A program made the position numbers and the translations under genes. The notes under the pieces are model-generated. The model did no database searches. It was not told where the DNA came from and was given only the letters and a program-made list of their open reading frames with translations. 64,000 nucleotides of DNA from Kudoa neothunni (lineage: Eukaryota > Cnidaria): positions 1-64,000 of the forward strand of contig OZ199838.1 in the NCBI GenBank assembly GCA_964304625.1, in the 5' to 3' direction. Positions 38,188 through 50,869 of this stretch are shown piece after piece; positions within the stretch are counted from its first letter, which is position 1, and every line of letters begins with the position of its first letter.

Positions 38188-39651
38188 GGGTTTTCCGAGC
38201 TTTAACAACACGGTTCCAGGGTTTGCTGCATTAACTAATAAAAAAAATAATTTGAACTTTTTTAACAAGTCGAGATTAAAAACAAAATTTTTATACACAA
38301 CGATAAACGTGATTAAGCTTAAATGAAATAAACTTTACTAAATTAACACAGCACTAGATGTAACTCAAGATTAAATACAAATTCCGCAGTTTCGATGCGC
38401 GTATAAAATAATAATGTCAAATTGGGAGGATATAATATATAATCTTCTTAAAGATGATAAAATTTATATTTATTCCATAATAATTTCTCTGTTGAGACAT
38501 CTGGAAACATATCGAAGCATCTTTCGATAGTATCCGGAACAATCATCAGGGGTGATAATTTTAAACCCATCATCTATCAGGTTTAAAAGATCAGGTTCAT
38601 CCCTTGCTGAGCCCCGTATAACATGGTTCTTCCATTTAATGAACACATTTTCGATCGGGTTCAAAAATGACGAATATGGAGGCAGGTACATCAACATCAA
38701 TTGCATAGAGTTCAGCACATCTGTGAGTCCACGATAATGATGAATTCTCGCGTTGTCCAATATAAAGCATGGATTATCTATTTCGATCGAGTGACAAAAA
38801 TCTACTAGCTCAACAAGATATTACTTAAAATCTTCTCAATTCACTGGTCGCCGATTAACTTTATAAAATACCATACCGTATTTACTCATTGAGGCTATAA
38901 TGGATATGTTCCTTGTTCTAACGCCTCCAACAGGAACGTAAGCTGATGTACCAGCAAGGGAACGACCTTTTCTAGTTGGTGTAGATACACTAAACCCAAC
39001 TTAATCAATAAAAATGAAATTTTTATCTTCAATCTCAAGAATTTTTGAGTTAAAGTTTTGAGCATACACAAGGCGCTGTTCTAAAGTATTCTCACAATTC
39101 CTTCGCTTCAGGCAATTGTAACTATTTTTAACGAATAGTGGAATTGTTTCAAGCATCTGTTAATAGTGCTCGCACTTACGCTTACTCCACACTCGTCAAT
39201 TAATTTCAGGCGAAGGGCTTTGAGAGTAATTGTTGCGTCTTCGTCCACCCAATTTCTAATCAACAACTTTTGTTCATTAGTTAGCTTTGTGGAATAATCA
39301 CCACCCCGCTTTAAAGATTTGACCTTTACGTCAATTAGGTAGACTTTTACAATTGAAGCAACGGTGCATCGATGTACACCGATGTTTTCTGCAATTATAG
39401 AGTTGCTATATTTTTTTTTCACATTGGTTAATAATCATTGACCTTGTGACATTTGAGATTGTCCGTCTTGTTTTTTTTGGGGCTATAATTTGAGAATCGT
39501 TACTGGTATCTTTTTATTTCATAAATATTATACAAATCAACTATGTTATACATTATTACCACTCATTTGATATTTTCTGAATTATAAATATGAATTCTCT
39601 ATCTAATTAGATTCCAAATTTAGACACGTGTTGTTAAAGCTCGGAAAACCA
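38188..39651 (-). mobile_element. Tc1/IS630-like transposon B
   Basis: TA duplications (38,186-38,187; 39,652-39,653) flank termini sharing GGTTTTCCGAGCTTTAACAA in inverted orientation, about 25 bp of TIR. Size 1.46 kb. The transposase is on the minus strand and related to element A but clearly a different family. Confidence 0.9.
38470..39422 (-). pseudogene. Tc1/IS630-like D34E transposase, decayed
   Basis: The N-terminal part (to about 39,108) has helix-turn-helix segments, one ending GVHRCTVASIVKVY and another SASTINRCLKQF. The middle part, in other frames, has FIFID then a stop then VGFS (about 39,005-39,030), so the codon after the first catalytic Asp is a stop. RKGRSLAGTSAYVPVGGV follows. 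The C-terminal part holds LDNARIHH and LNPIENVF, with 34 residues between Asp and Glu. Ends GYYRKMLRYVSRC...EIIME, parallel to element A. At least four breaks. Confidence 0.83.
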
Positions 39652-39653
39652 TA

Positions 39654-40149
39654 TATCTTAGGTTTTGCTGTGACGAATTAGCTGAGATTACTTAATTACT
39701 GAAATTTTAAAATTATTAAAACATTTTTTGACTAAAAACATTTAGCTTAAGGCCATCCGTAATCGTAAATAACTAATTATTTTCCTATTTAACATTTTTC
39801 ATAATTTGCATTGGCGCACATTGATTTTATACAATGCTGCCTGCGATTCCACGCACGAAGATTAATTTTGGAATTAGATTAAATCACTTTAAAGAGACGT
39901 ATAGCGGTTAATAAGACTGAGAATTCCAAGCGGATTTAATGATTCCAAGTGAAAAAGAGTATATAACATCTGAGATAAGAAAACAAAATTCTATTATACA
40001 TACAGTTATTTTATCTTTGAGAAATCTGAGGTGCAGCAAATTGCTAGAAAGACACTTTATTAAACTGGTTATCGTCTTCGACGATCACCCGACAGTAGTA
40101 AGGAGGTTACCTCTACATTACTCCCTTCCTAAAATCTATGTTCTCCTTG
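39654..40149. other. Spacer, nothing recognised
   Basis: The frame at 39,939-40,157 is not recognisable. It may include a terminal part of the gypsy relic, but no LTR could be identified. Confidence 0.4.
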
Positions 40150-41803
40150 CCAACTAGTTTCACAAGGCTAGGCTCATCATTCAGTAGTAGAACTGGATTT
40201 TATGACTGCTGGTAGAATATTATTTTCATGCACCGATTGAATCTCACCATCGTCCATCCATTTCGACAAAGTGAACAAATCCTTTTGATTTGTTGATTTT
40301 ATAAGGTTCATCATATTTAGGTGATAGCAACGTGATTTTTCTATTTTTGATGTAAACCCAACCTCCAACTTTATGTCTATTGGTCACGTTTTTATAGTTA
40401 TATTAATGTGTTTTGTTTCATTTGAGCTTGGTCTATATTGTGTTTGGCGTGTTTCAGAATTTTCGTCATAGTTTTACCGAGATTTTCAGAGTAGACGTGA
40501 ATATTGCTTTCCATGTTTTGGATTAAAAGCTGAATGGAAGTTCCTGTTGGTGAAGTTAACTCTTTCCCATACATTAGATAAGCCGGGATGTAGCCAGTGG
40601 TTGATGAAGGCGTTATCCTCACTACCATCAATACTTTGTCCAGCAGTTGATCCCATTCAGTATTATTAGTCAGAATCAGAGACTTTAATTTAGTTTTGAT
40701 ATTTCTGACTTGTCGTTACCCTCTGGGTGATATGAGGTAGATCTGGATTTGGTTACTCCGAGGACTTTTCACACATCTCCAAATAAAAATGACTCAAACT
40801 GCCTTCCTAGATCTGAATTTAGGTATTTTGGGCAACCACGTCGTGATATGATGAGTTCGATGAAAGTGTCAGCGGTTGTTTCGGTATTTATGTTTGACAG
40901 GACTTTAGCTTCTACCTACTTAATGAATTGATCGACAAAAAGGATGATAAGTCTATTCCCATTTTTGGTTGTTTCTAACGGTCCCATAAAATCTACATGC
41001 CACCGTATACCAGGTCCAACAACCGGAATTGGTGCCAGGGGGGCCTTTCCTGCTTTAGAATTTCCTTTTACTTTCAGATATGTTTCACAACCTTTCAACG
41101 TAAAATGCGTGTCTTTTTCCATAGTCGGCCAAAAGGTCTTTCGTAATACGTGAAGTGTTTTCGTGGGTCCGGCATGTCCACATTCCTCATGCACTTGTTT
41201 GATGATAAGGGGTCGTAGCTTGTTGGGTACTATTGGTAGATTTCCAAATCGCGACTTATGGCAAAGTACGCCCTCGACGATTTCCATATTGTTCCTTCTT
41301 TCTAAAAGCCTGTTAATTTCGACATTTTTTGAAACATGGTAATTATCAGTCCCATATGCTATCGAATTTTTGACAGAAGTTATGCATTCATCCATATCCT
41401 GTGTCTTCTTTATTTGCTCCAATATATTAGTGACACCAACGCTAAGGATATTTCTTGACAACGAATCGGCCGATGTATTCTCACTTCCCGGTTTATACAG
41501 TATATCATATGCATAGTCCTCGAGTTCTAGGAGCCAACGGGCACGCCTTCTTGGGGGATCTTTCATATTTCGTAAATAAGTTAATGGATTGTTGTCGGTT
41601 AGAATGAAGAACTTGTTCCCAATCAAATAATGTCGAAACATCCACACTGCAGTTATAATCGCTAGAGCTTCCCGGTCCGTTATAGTATAATTCCTCTCAC
41701 TATTGTTTAGTTTTTTACTTATATACGCGATGATGTCTTTTCTCTCTTGGTTCTGATACAAAACGGCTCCTACTGCAGTATTTGAAGGGTCGAATTCTAG
41801 ATA

Positions 41804-43593
41804 CAGTCGAGATTCGATATTGCGTAATTTTTCCTTGGTCCCAAAAATTACGCAATAAAAAGGTTTTACGCAATATCGAGTCATGCACATGCGCACTTGT
41901 AAAATATTCGATTAAAACCTGTTTTGTGCGTTTATCCTACTTTAAATCATTGCTAGTGAAATAAAATAAATATAAGGAATTTTATTTAACTCAACCAGAC
42001 AAAATTATTCATTTTTATGAAAAAATGAAGTAATTTTAGTTTGGTGCCATCATTGAGATGATATTTTTAAAATTCGATCCATTGTCGGATGAAGATCGAT
42101 GAGTCCAGATGGATCTTCCTGAATAAACACCTTCCTTAATGTACTTACGGCATGCTTTATATCTTTTATTGGAACTTTTGGTTCTTCCTCGACTATAAAA
42201 ATATTGAAATTTTATAGTATTATATTTATACTCTGTTCATCTTCGAAAATTTTATCATTTGTTCCCGTCTCTGTATCTCCTATGATAATGAATTAATTTT
42301 TGAAGTTCGCATTAGCTTTTACTTTCGCTAAATATGCCCGACTTTTTAAAACAGTTCACAATAATTTCGGGTGGAATACTATTTCATGCTTCTTGGAGTG
42401 TCAGGATTGCATTAAGTAATGCAAATTTATTATTTAACGAATCATCACATAATGCCATATGGCTACACAATATTTTTTTATATCTACTTTTAAGAAAATT
42501 AATCACTCCGAGGTTGAATGGCTTTAAAACACTTTTAGTATTTTTCGTTGTTCTGACTCCATTTTAAAATTTAATTTTTTCATTATCTGGAAAAAAATAG
42601 CAGAGGTCATCCAAGAATTTTTTTGGTCATAACACTCATAAGGTAAATTTTTTACCCCCTTGAGGCACCTGGGATTTTGGTATTTCCCAATTACGACTAA
42701 GGGAAACTTTTCTCCGCTTAAAGGGCACGATACCAAAATCGTTATTTTTTTCGATAGCTTTTTAACTTTAATGTCATTTTCTTCTTTTAATAAATAACTA
42801 CTGTTATGTAATTGCTCATAAAACAAACCAGTTTCATCAATATTGATTGTATTTGTTGGGCTATATATGCTTATCAAATTTTTATTTTCATAGATCCACG
42901 AATCAATAGACGCGACGTTAGCGCTCGCAGCTTCACTATAAAAATGCTTCCAAACCTTTTTTTAAACCCCGCTAGCAAACCCATGCTTGCTTTAAAATTT
43001 TGAACTTCATTCTTTCTGGCAATTATGGTGGCCATTTCAAGTATTACGTCACCAGAAATAATGTGACCATTGGTGCGTTTTTTGATAAACCATTCATAAA
43101 CTCCTTCTCTATGTTGATAAATCTTCCATTTGAATGCCTCTTCCTATTTCCTGCAAAATGTGAATTTTTCAGCTTGGTTTCATGAGAAAGAATTTTGTCA
43201 AGCGTTGAATGTCTTTTAAGAAATAAATTGTTATTCGATTAAAAATAATCATACCACTAAGTTTAAACTTTTCAACCGTCATTTTCTTTGCGCCCTTTAT
43301 TGATTTTATTGAATTGTAATATTGTATTATTCTAATTTTATCAGAAATTTCACGTTGCTCCCTGGACATATTGAAGATGAAATCACACAATATCGTGTCA
43401 CGTTGGTAATTTACGTTACGCAATACTAAATCAGAGGCACATAGAAAAAATATTTTTTTATTTTTATTCTATATTATTAATTTAATAAATAAAGTAACGA
43501 TATAACGGTAAAATTAAGTCCCAATGTAAATAACTTCATATCGAAAATCTTAAATTACGCAATACCGAATCACGCAATATCCAATCTCGACTG
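41804..43593 (-). mobile_element. Tigger/pogo-like transposon 1, nested in gypsy
   Basis: Termini begin CAGTCGAGATTCGATATTGC (left) and, inverted, CAGTCGAGATTGGATATTGC (right). They are flanked by TA duplications (41,802-41,803; 43,594-43,595). The CAG start and TA target are typical of pogo/Tigger. ACGCAATA-type motifs repeat inside both ends (for example 41,848-41,884), likely transposase-binding sites. Size 1,790 bp. Confidence 0.92.
42050..43369 (-). pseudogene. Tigger/pogo transposase, decayed
   Basis: Candidate start at 43,369 (MSREQREISDKIRIIQYYN) opens a CENP-B/Tc5-type helix-turn-helix. The DDE_1 core begins with NTINIDETGLFYEQL (about 42,815-42,860), then ILVSCPLSGEKFPLVVIGK and NPRCLKGVKNLP, as in Tigger proteins. 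The later catalytic residues lie below 42,520 in broken frames. Several frameshifts and stops between the DNA-binding part and the core. Confidence 0.82.
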
Positions 43594-44010
43594 TAGAACG
43601 GCATGTTTGGGTCTGGATAAGCTAATATTGATGATTTCTCGACTGCTTCCTTCAAATTATGGAAACGTCTTATTTGGCGATCTCCCCATTTGAAAGGCTG
43701 GTTAGAACATAATATATCAGTTAATACTGTTGATATTTTTTCCCAATCTTTGATGTTTCGATGCATAAAATTCACAGATCCCAGAAAAGACATTAGATCA
43801 TCTTTAGATTTAGATTCTTTCCAATCGGCTATACTACGTACCCTTTTGGGTCATTTCGAATTCCATTCTTCGACATTATAAAACCGAGATAAGGGATTTC
43901 CTCAAGGCAGAACTTTAAGTTTTCCATATTGATCAATAGGTTAGCTTCATGCAATCTCTTTATGACGGTATTAACATGCATGTTATGTTCATCATTAGAT
44001 TTAGAAAATA

Positions 44011-44345
44011 CTAGCGCAAACCCTGGCTTACGCTCAGGGTCCTTGCCCAATGTTTATTACATAACCAATTTTTTTTTGTAATTTACGACCTTTCACTGGA
44101 TAAAAAGGAACCTTTCCTCTCTATTTTTTATTTTCTTTATATTTTGCCAAAATGTTACAATATAAAAAAATGGTTACGTAAAAACATTGTACAAAGACCC
44201 TAGCTCACGCTCAGGCATTTTGCTTTTTCCCAGAGTAGATTAAAGTCTGACGTAGGTTGGGTTTTTTACATTTAAAAAATAATTAAGTGTGTATAGATAG
44301 CGCAATCTAAGGTTTACGCAGGGAAAGGATTCCTTCCCAGATTTG
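44011..44345 (-). repeat. Cluster of three Helitron 3'-end-like hairpin units
   Basis: On the minus strand a Helitron terminus ends TTTGCGCTAG at 44,011, followed by T and then gypsy sequence. Two related units lie behind it. One is near 44,195-44,235 (GACCCTAGCTCACGCTCAGGC), the other near 44,305-44,345 (TAGCGCAATCTAAGGTTTAC then CCTTCCCAG). Each has a hairpin arm and a CCTTGCCCA/TTTTCCCA/CCTTCCCA tail. Whether these are duplicated ends or successive insertions is unclear. Confidence 0.5.
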
Positions 44346-44849
44346 TTTAATTTAAGAAGATAATTTGTTATTTAACGTGTGAAATTTAGCTAAAATACGA
44401 AGATACAATAATACGGGATATAAAATTTATTTTTTCAACAATATTTTCAACATGTTAAATGGATTCAAATGAGTGTAACGCAATAGTTTTGCTTCCCCAG
44501 TTTAGACTAAGATAAAACTAAAATTTTATATTATGTGTATAGACACGAACCATAAGTCATACCGATAAATTGTCACTTAAAATTGTATTTTTTGAACATT
44601 TAAAACTAAAAAGTCTAAAATTATAATGTTTTATATCATAAGATATTAAAAATTAACGTAAAAATTATTAAAGGTTAGATAAATGAAGCATAACTAATTA
44701 TGAATGAAAAAATTAACCAAATCATAAAATTAATATGGGCGAAATATTAGTCATTTCAATTTATATGCACTAAAAATAACGCGAAAAAGTAAAAATAATC
44801 GAAAGACTAATCGAATAAACAATTTTTAATATACGTTTAAGGATCAAGG
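44346..44849. other. AT-rich stretch, possibly 5' part of Helitron 2
   Basis: No terminus or gene recognised. Confidence 0.4.
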
Positions 44850-47800
44850 GTTTGAAAGGAGGAAGATGATCAAGCGAATAGAAGAGGGTAAAACAGAATA
44901 AGAAATTCTGATAGAACACAGGAAGAGACCATTGAAGCAAGAAACTCGCGGTGAGGATCGAAAAGATTACGTCAGAAAGTTAAACGATCTCAAGATAGGG
45001 AACAATGTAGAGAGCAAAGGGAACAAAGAAACCGTATAGCAAACCAAAATCGAAGTATTCCCATATTTCAACAAAATGAAATGAGATTCTTGGAAGAAAA
45101 AAACCAAATGAGTCAGCAGAATCAAATTTATTGTCAGCATGAAAATATAACGGAACCATCACAGAATATAGAGATTCAACGTTATCAAAGAAAAAATATT
45201 TTAAGCAGGTGTATTATGGAATATGGCTGCTTTGAGTTATGACTCCATGCCAATTATTCAAGCGATAAAAATGTAAATATTGGAAAAATGAACAATGTCT
45301 GTCCAATATGTTTTGTTAAAAAATGACCAAGCGAATCGATTGGTTTGTGTTGTTTTGGGGGGATGGTTTTGTTAGATGTTTTACCTGAACCTCCGTCGTT
45401 ATTGAGAATTTTGCTAAGTGGAGAAACCGATGACTCCAAACACTTTTTGAAAAATACCAGGAAATATAATAATGCATTTCAAATAACATCTTTTGGGGCA
45501 GAAATTGTTTGTGAACCTGGTTTTATGCCAACATTCAAAGTTGAGGGCCAAATTTGTCATAGAACATGATCCCTATTACCTCCGGATATTGAGGAACCAA
45601 AGTTCTTACAGTTGTGCTCTGTGGAGGATCATAATTTACAGTCTCAGAGCAGAACGAGCATATATCCCGAATTGAGATATGATATTGTTCTGGAACTGCA
45701 ACACAAGTTATATATGCATCACAGATATATTGGTAGCTTCAAATATGCGTTGTAAATGCAATCTATGCATGATTTTAAAATAGTTATTGACGCTGATAAT
45801 CGTCCCGAAGGAGAACACAAAAGACGATTTAATGTTCCACTATGCAATGATGTTGCCGTTGTTATGTCAGATCAACAACATGGGAAAAGAGACATTGTTT
45901 TGAGAACTAAACAGAATGTACTCTAACGAATCAGTGAAATGCGTGGCTCATATGATGCAGTGCATTACCTATTAATTCGCATAATGGTCAAGGTGGTTAT
46001 CACTTTGGTATCCCTCGGGTTGGGACAAATAAAACTGTCCCTTTTAAAGATTTTTTATGCTTTTCACTTTATGATAAGAGAGAATAATTTTAACTCATTA
46101 CACCATTTCTAGGCATTATATCAGCAATATGCTGTGGATATGTTTGCTAAGATGGAGTCTGAGAGATTATGTTACATTAGAACTCATCAGAAGGAATTTC
46201 GTGTTGACTCTTATATACATCTAAGAAAGTAGTGTAGTATATGCAATGGTGGTACTCATATGGAGCGGGGGAAATCGTGTATTCTTCCATCCAGTTACAC
46301 AGGGTCGCCCCGCGATTTGCACGAAAAAAAGCAAGATGAGATGAACTATGTTCGATGTTTCGGTCGTCCAGATCTTTTTATTACGTTCATGTGTAATCCG
46401 TTGTGAAGTGATGTTACGGGCGAATTATTCACTGGTCAGGCTGCTAAAGAAAGACATGATCTAATGGCTAGAGTGTTTAATTTGAAGTTATCGGCACTCA
46501 TAAAATTGTTCACGAAAATCAAGATTTTTGGCCAGGTGCAGTGCTACATGTATACTATTGAATGGCAGGAAAGAGGTCTGCCACATGTTCACATATTATT
46601 ATTGCTCAAAGAAAATTACATCCAAATGACGCGGATAAATTTATATCGGCTGAACTACCGGATCAAACTAAAGATCCATAGTTATCTCAGATTATAAGTA
46701 AACAAATGGTTCATGATCCATGTGGTATAGAAAATCTACAAAGTCCATAAATGAAGGGAGGTAAATGTACAAAGAAGTATCCGAAACGTTTTATTGTAGA
46801 AACCAGAACTGATGAAAATGGCTATCCGCTTTACAGAAGACGACAATCTGGTCATTGCGGATTCTCTACAACTCTCAAGATGAGTGTTATATCTCTAGAG
46901 ATTAAACAATAAACATAATTAATTTACCGCTCACTTTGAAGGATTATATATTATATTCTCCTAGTTGTCGTATTTTGTGTTAACGCGTGCCTCTTTCATA
47001 GCGTAAATTTGCAACTATTTACATCGATATCGAAAATGTAGTTATCGAGTTGGGAGATGAAACATTGGATAAATATGGGTTTCCATCAATCGATAGAACG
47101 TTTGATAACCATACTCCAAATGAAATTCAAAGATAGTTTGGATATAATATTGAAAGTTTGAGAGAGTTTGAGTTAGTTAACAAACCAAAACTAACAAATT
47201 AACGAATGATCAATTTTATTCATGTAACTCCATGATGGATAGTGTTAACAGTGGTAATGCACATGAACCTATCTTTTTATAGATATTTTTGGTGGAATAG
47301 GGAAAACATTTATTATTAAATTGCTATTAGCAGAGCTGAGAAGTCAGTCAAAAATTATTTTGGCTGATGCTTCTTCAGGCATTGTCGCTACTTTATTTCC
47401 AGGTGATAGAATAGCCTACAGCGCATTCAGGTTGCCATTAAATTTGAATGATGATTCCACAGTTACATGTAAAATATCTAAAGGAACTGGACTCTCAGAA
47501 TTGTTAAGATGTTGCAGCGCAATCATTGGGGATGAATGTACTATGGCGAGTAATGTAGCTCTAGGAGCATTGGATCGTACTTTAAGAGACGTAACAGGTA
47601 AAATACTTCATTTGGAGGTATCACTGTTGTATTATCTGGTTATTTCCTTCAAACATTACCAGTTATACCAAAAGGAACCAGATGTAACCAAGTAAATTAT
47701 TGTTTAAAATTTTCATATTTGTGGCCCAGAGTAAAAACATTAAAATATTCTACGAATATGCGAATATGCGAGTTTATTTGAACAACGATCATCATTCAGG

Positions 47801-48485
47801 TGAATTTGCTGCTAATATTTTGAAAGTTGGGAGGGAAAATTTGTGAGCGACACTAATGGAAACGTACCATTACATTTGATAGCCAACTTGGTTAATAAAC
47901 TGGATGAATTGCGGTGTAGAGTATTCCCTGATATACATTTAAACGTTTCAAACATGGGTTGGTTATGTGAGCGAGGAATTTAGGCTCTTAAAAATCGATG
48001 TCTTCAACACTATGAATAATCGGATCGTAAGGCTTATACCAGGAGAGGAGAGAGTTTACAAATCATTTCATATCGTTATAGATCCCTCGGAAAGTGTAAA
48101 TTATCCAGTGGAATTTTTGAACAATATTGAAATGTCAGTTCTACCGTCTCATAACATTACTTTAAAGGTTGGGATATCAAGAATGTTAAGGAGGAATACA
48201 GATTCATCAAAATTATATAACGGTACGCGCGCTGGCTCTGAAAAGAATGATGACATATTTGACTGAAGCCACAATTATGACCGTATGTGGCAAAGATGAC
48301 GATGTGTACATTCCGCGAATCCCAATGATTCCATCTGATGGTACTTTTAACTTCCATCGACTTCAGTTTCCAATTAAACCCCATTTTGCAATGTCTATAA
48401 ATAAATCACAGGGACAAACCTTTAAAATAGCTGCTTTACCTTTAGAGGACTCCTGTTTTCCACATGGCCAATTTTTTTACTTATA
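44850..48485 (+). pseudogene. Autonomous-type Helitron 2, Rep/helicase relic
   Basis: Second decayed Helitron protein, clearly homologous to that at 25.7-30.3 kb in the same order. A zinc finger (CPICF then LCCFGGMVLLD) lies at about 45,300-45,380 and the N-terminal domain runs to about 46,240. Rep has CFGRPDLFITFMCNP (about 46,352) and RGLPHVHILLLL (about 46,572). The helicase has an intact-looking Walker A, FGGIGKTF (about 47,288-47,314), Walker B AIIGDECTMASN (about 47,520), LPSHNITLKVG (about 48,145) and INKSQGQTFKIA (about 48,400-48,432). Stops and frameshifts throughout. The region between 46,700 and 47,280 is compressed compared with the first copy, so part is deleted. No plus-strand 3' end was found downstream. 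Confidence 0.83.
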
Positions 48486-49384
48486 AGATAACTTATCTGT
48501 GGTTCTATTTGTAACAGTGAAACTCTACAGAATTTTACATTTTTTATCAACGTATATTGTAACGCTTTATATTCCTTAACACAATCTATGGAATGCAAAA
48601 AACAGAGAAAGTTTTAAATTTCTTTAGTTCGATATTGTCACTCCGATATATCGAAATATTTACTGCAATCAGTAGAATTAATTCGTACAATCGCTAGTTA
48701 TGTTGGATTGAGAACTTTTAGTAAATAAGTATATTCAATTTCAAATATCATAACAAACTAAATAATTTACTTCTAACTACATCATATAAATTCCCATTGA
48801 TTATAATTTGACGAATATTGATATTTTTTGCTTCCATAAATACATTTTTTTATCTTCGTTATATGCTTTGTTAACAAACATGGACATTACATATGAGTTA
48901 AAACGTATTTATCGATTTAAACAATGATTTTTTAGCAAAAATATGATGAGGTTAATAAAAAGTCGCTAAACCTTTTGTCCAAATTTAGAATTCAATGTAA
49001 ATATAATTTTCTCTAACAAAACTGATTAGATTATTTACATTTGCTCCAATTCGGTAGCTTTTAATTCTCAAAATAAAAATCGCCTAGAATAGCCTTAAAT
49101 CCAATAAAAAATATTCGTAATAAGTTAAAACATGTCCTTCATGATAGCTTCATTTCTAGGTATGGGAAGCTCCAGTATTTTATAGTACAAATTCTGAAAA
49201 TCCACAACGAACATGGTTCCAATTTAATTATAATCCTCTCGTAGTCGAATTTTAATCAGCTCAAAATTTAAACGCGTATTTGTACGCCTTGAAAGTAACA
49301 ACAAGATCGATTCTGTATTTTTTCATAAACTTTACATTTTTCTAAATGCGCCTAGATATTGAAAACAAATTTTAGAGCTGTATA
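48486..49384. other. AT-rich non-coding stretch
   Basis: Nothing recognised on either strand. Confidence 0.5.
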
Positions 49385-49480
49385 TAAGAAAGTAAATTTT
49401 ACCGGACATGCGTACTTGTGGTCACTTACACACACACACACATCTTCGGGCCTCTTCGAATTAACATCTTTATGTGGTAA
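49385..49480 (-). repeat. Helitron-like 5' terminus block
   Basis: Contains GGACATGCGTACTTGTGG and an (AC)n tract in the same order as 18,845-18,931. As there, it directly abuts the CTAG end of a short Helitron. Confidence 0.5.
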
Positions 49481-50070
49481 CTAGCGCAAAAACCCCGCTT
49501 CGCTTGGGTTTCCTTGCCGTCCACGCTGACTTAAACCTTGAATAGGCCAAGGTCATTTTAAGTTAAGAGTCAATTATAATTATTTTATCGTTCTTTTGAC
49601 GGCAGAGTTGATCAAAATAGACATTAATAACCCGATCATCTTCATTTTCTTTTTTTGGAGATTATTTTCATTTAGGAATCAAGTCCTTGCAATTCGTGTG
49701 ACAATTAATCTCCCGTTTAAACAACAAATCTTCGTTAACACAGAAAACCCGCTTACGCACGAACGAATGTTGTAGAACTTGTTAACTTAGTTTAAAGTGT
49801 AAAAAAGAGTAAAGTTAAAGTTACAATTGTATTTAAATAATATAAATTAATGTTATCTACGCATTTCATTGAACATTATAGCGAATCACGTGCAATGATA
49901 ATCTTATTATCATCAGCTCTAATCTGTTTACAAAAAGTGACACTACAAATTCACCACTTTATAAGAAAGCATACAACCCCGTTGTATTTTTGTAGTTTAT
50001 TTTGTATTTTTGTAAAGTATACTACGAAAGTCAAATAGTCTAAAAAGTCTCTGTATGAGGAGATTAATCA
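49481..50070 (-). mobile_element. Short non-autonomous Helitron C
   Basis: CTAG at 49,481-49,484 closes a minus-strand 3' end of the GCGAAGCGGGGTTTTTGCG type. The body is homologous to Helitron B up to AAAAAGTCTCTGTATGA (about 50,044-50,060). The TATATA 5' tract present in B is not visible here, so the 5' end is lost or divergent. No coding capacity. Confidence 0.6.
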
Positions 50071-50859
50071 CTTGATAAGGTGCAAAACTGTTTGTTTATC
50101 TAGGGTAAGAAAACGAAAAAATTATATTGAAAGTTTTATTAATTTTTAAGTTAATTTTAAATTTTTATGATATTTTTAAAGCTGGAGACCATATTAAAAC
50201 TATTAGAGAAGTCTGGTTAATATTATTTAGCAAGATAACATGTGCGAACATAACAATACATGCCTACGTAATGTAAATTGAGATAAAAAATATGACCATG
50301 AGCATATCTTTCCAAAAAATTATGCGAAGTAAACATAGAGTTCATAATATCTTTAAATAAGTTTGTCAAAAATTTATAAAATATTTACATTCAATAGTTA
50401 TTGTCAAAGTAATAATCAAATTAGTTGAACAAGATAGTGTCTATTTGCACTCCGTCGGTGCATGTGCGGGGGATTAAAGCATTATCTCTATATGTGCTTT
50501 TTCTCTTATATTAGTCATTTCAAATAAATAATAATAGCTGATAACGCCAAGTAATATTTTTTAATTGATTTTTAAGCTATACGTCAATTATTATTTATCG
50601 TAAAAATTATAATCATATTTACTCCATGAAACAATTTTATGCCAACTTTCATGTATTATAAATTAAAAAATGGTTAGATAATAATTACAAGAAAAACTCA
50701 TATGAATATATCTTGGTGCGGTTTATTAGTTTTGAGCGTAACGAGTTCAGAAAATCACGATTTATTCAACAGATGATTCTATTCACTTAATAATTTAGAA
50801 AATCTTATAAAAAATTAACAAAAAAATTAATATATTCTGAAAGTTCCGAATCATTTTAC
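50071..50859. other. AT-rich non-coding stretch
   Basis: No gene recognised. A short CTCCGTCGGTGCATGTGCGG phrase near 50,450 weakly recalls the Helitron 5' block. Confidence 0.4.
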
Positions 50860-50869
50860 TTCATTTGAA

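Larger units (their letters stand above)
40150..44010 (-). mobile_element. Ty3/gypsy LTR retrotransposon, partial (fossil)
   Basis: Minus-strand pol relic of the Ty3/gypsy family. Parts, 5' to 3' on the minus strand: C-terminal reverse transcriptase region (about 43,600-44,005), RNase H (about 41,480-41,800), integrase zinc finger and core (about 40,900-41,270), and integrase C-terminal region with a chromatin-adjacent linker (about 40,180-40,640). A complete Tigger-like DNA transposon (41,804-43,593) sits inside it, and a Helitron 3' end begins at 44,011. gag, protease and both LTRs were not recognised. Broken, with several breaks apart from the insertions. Older than the Tigger insertion. 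Confidence 0.88.
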
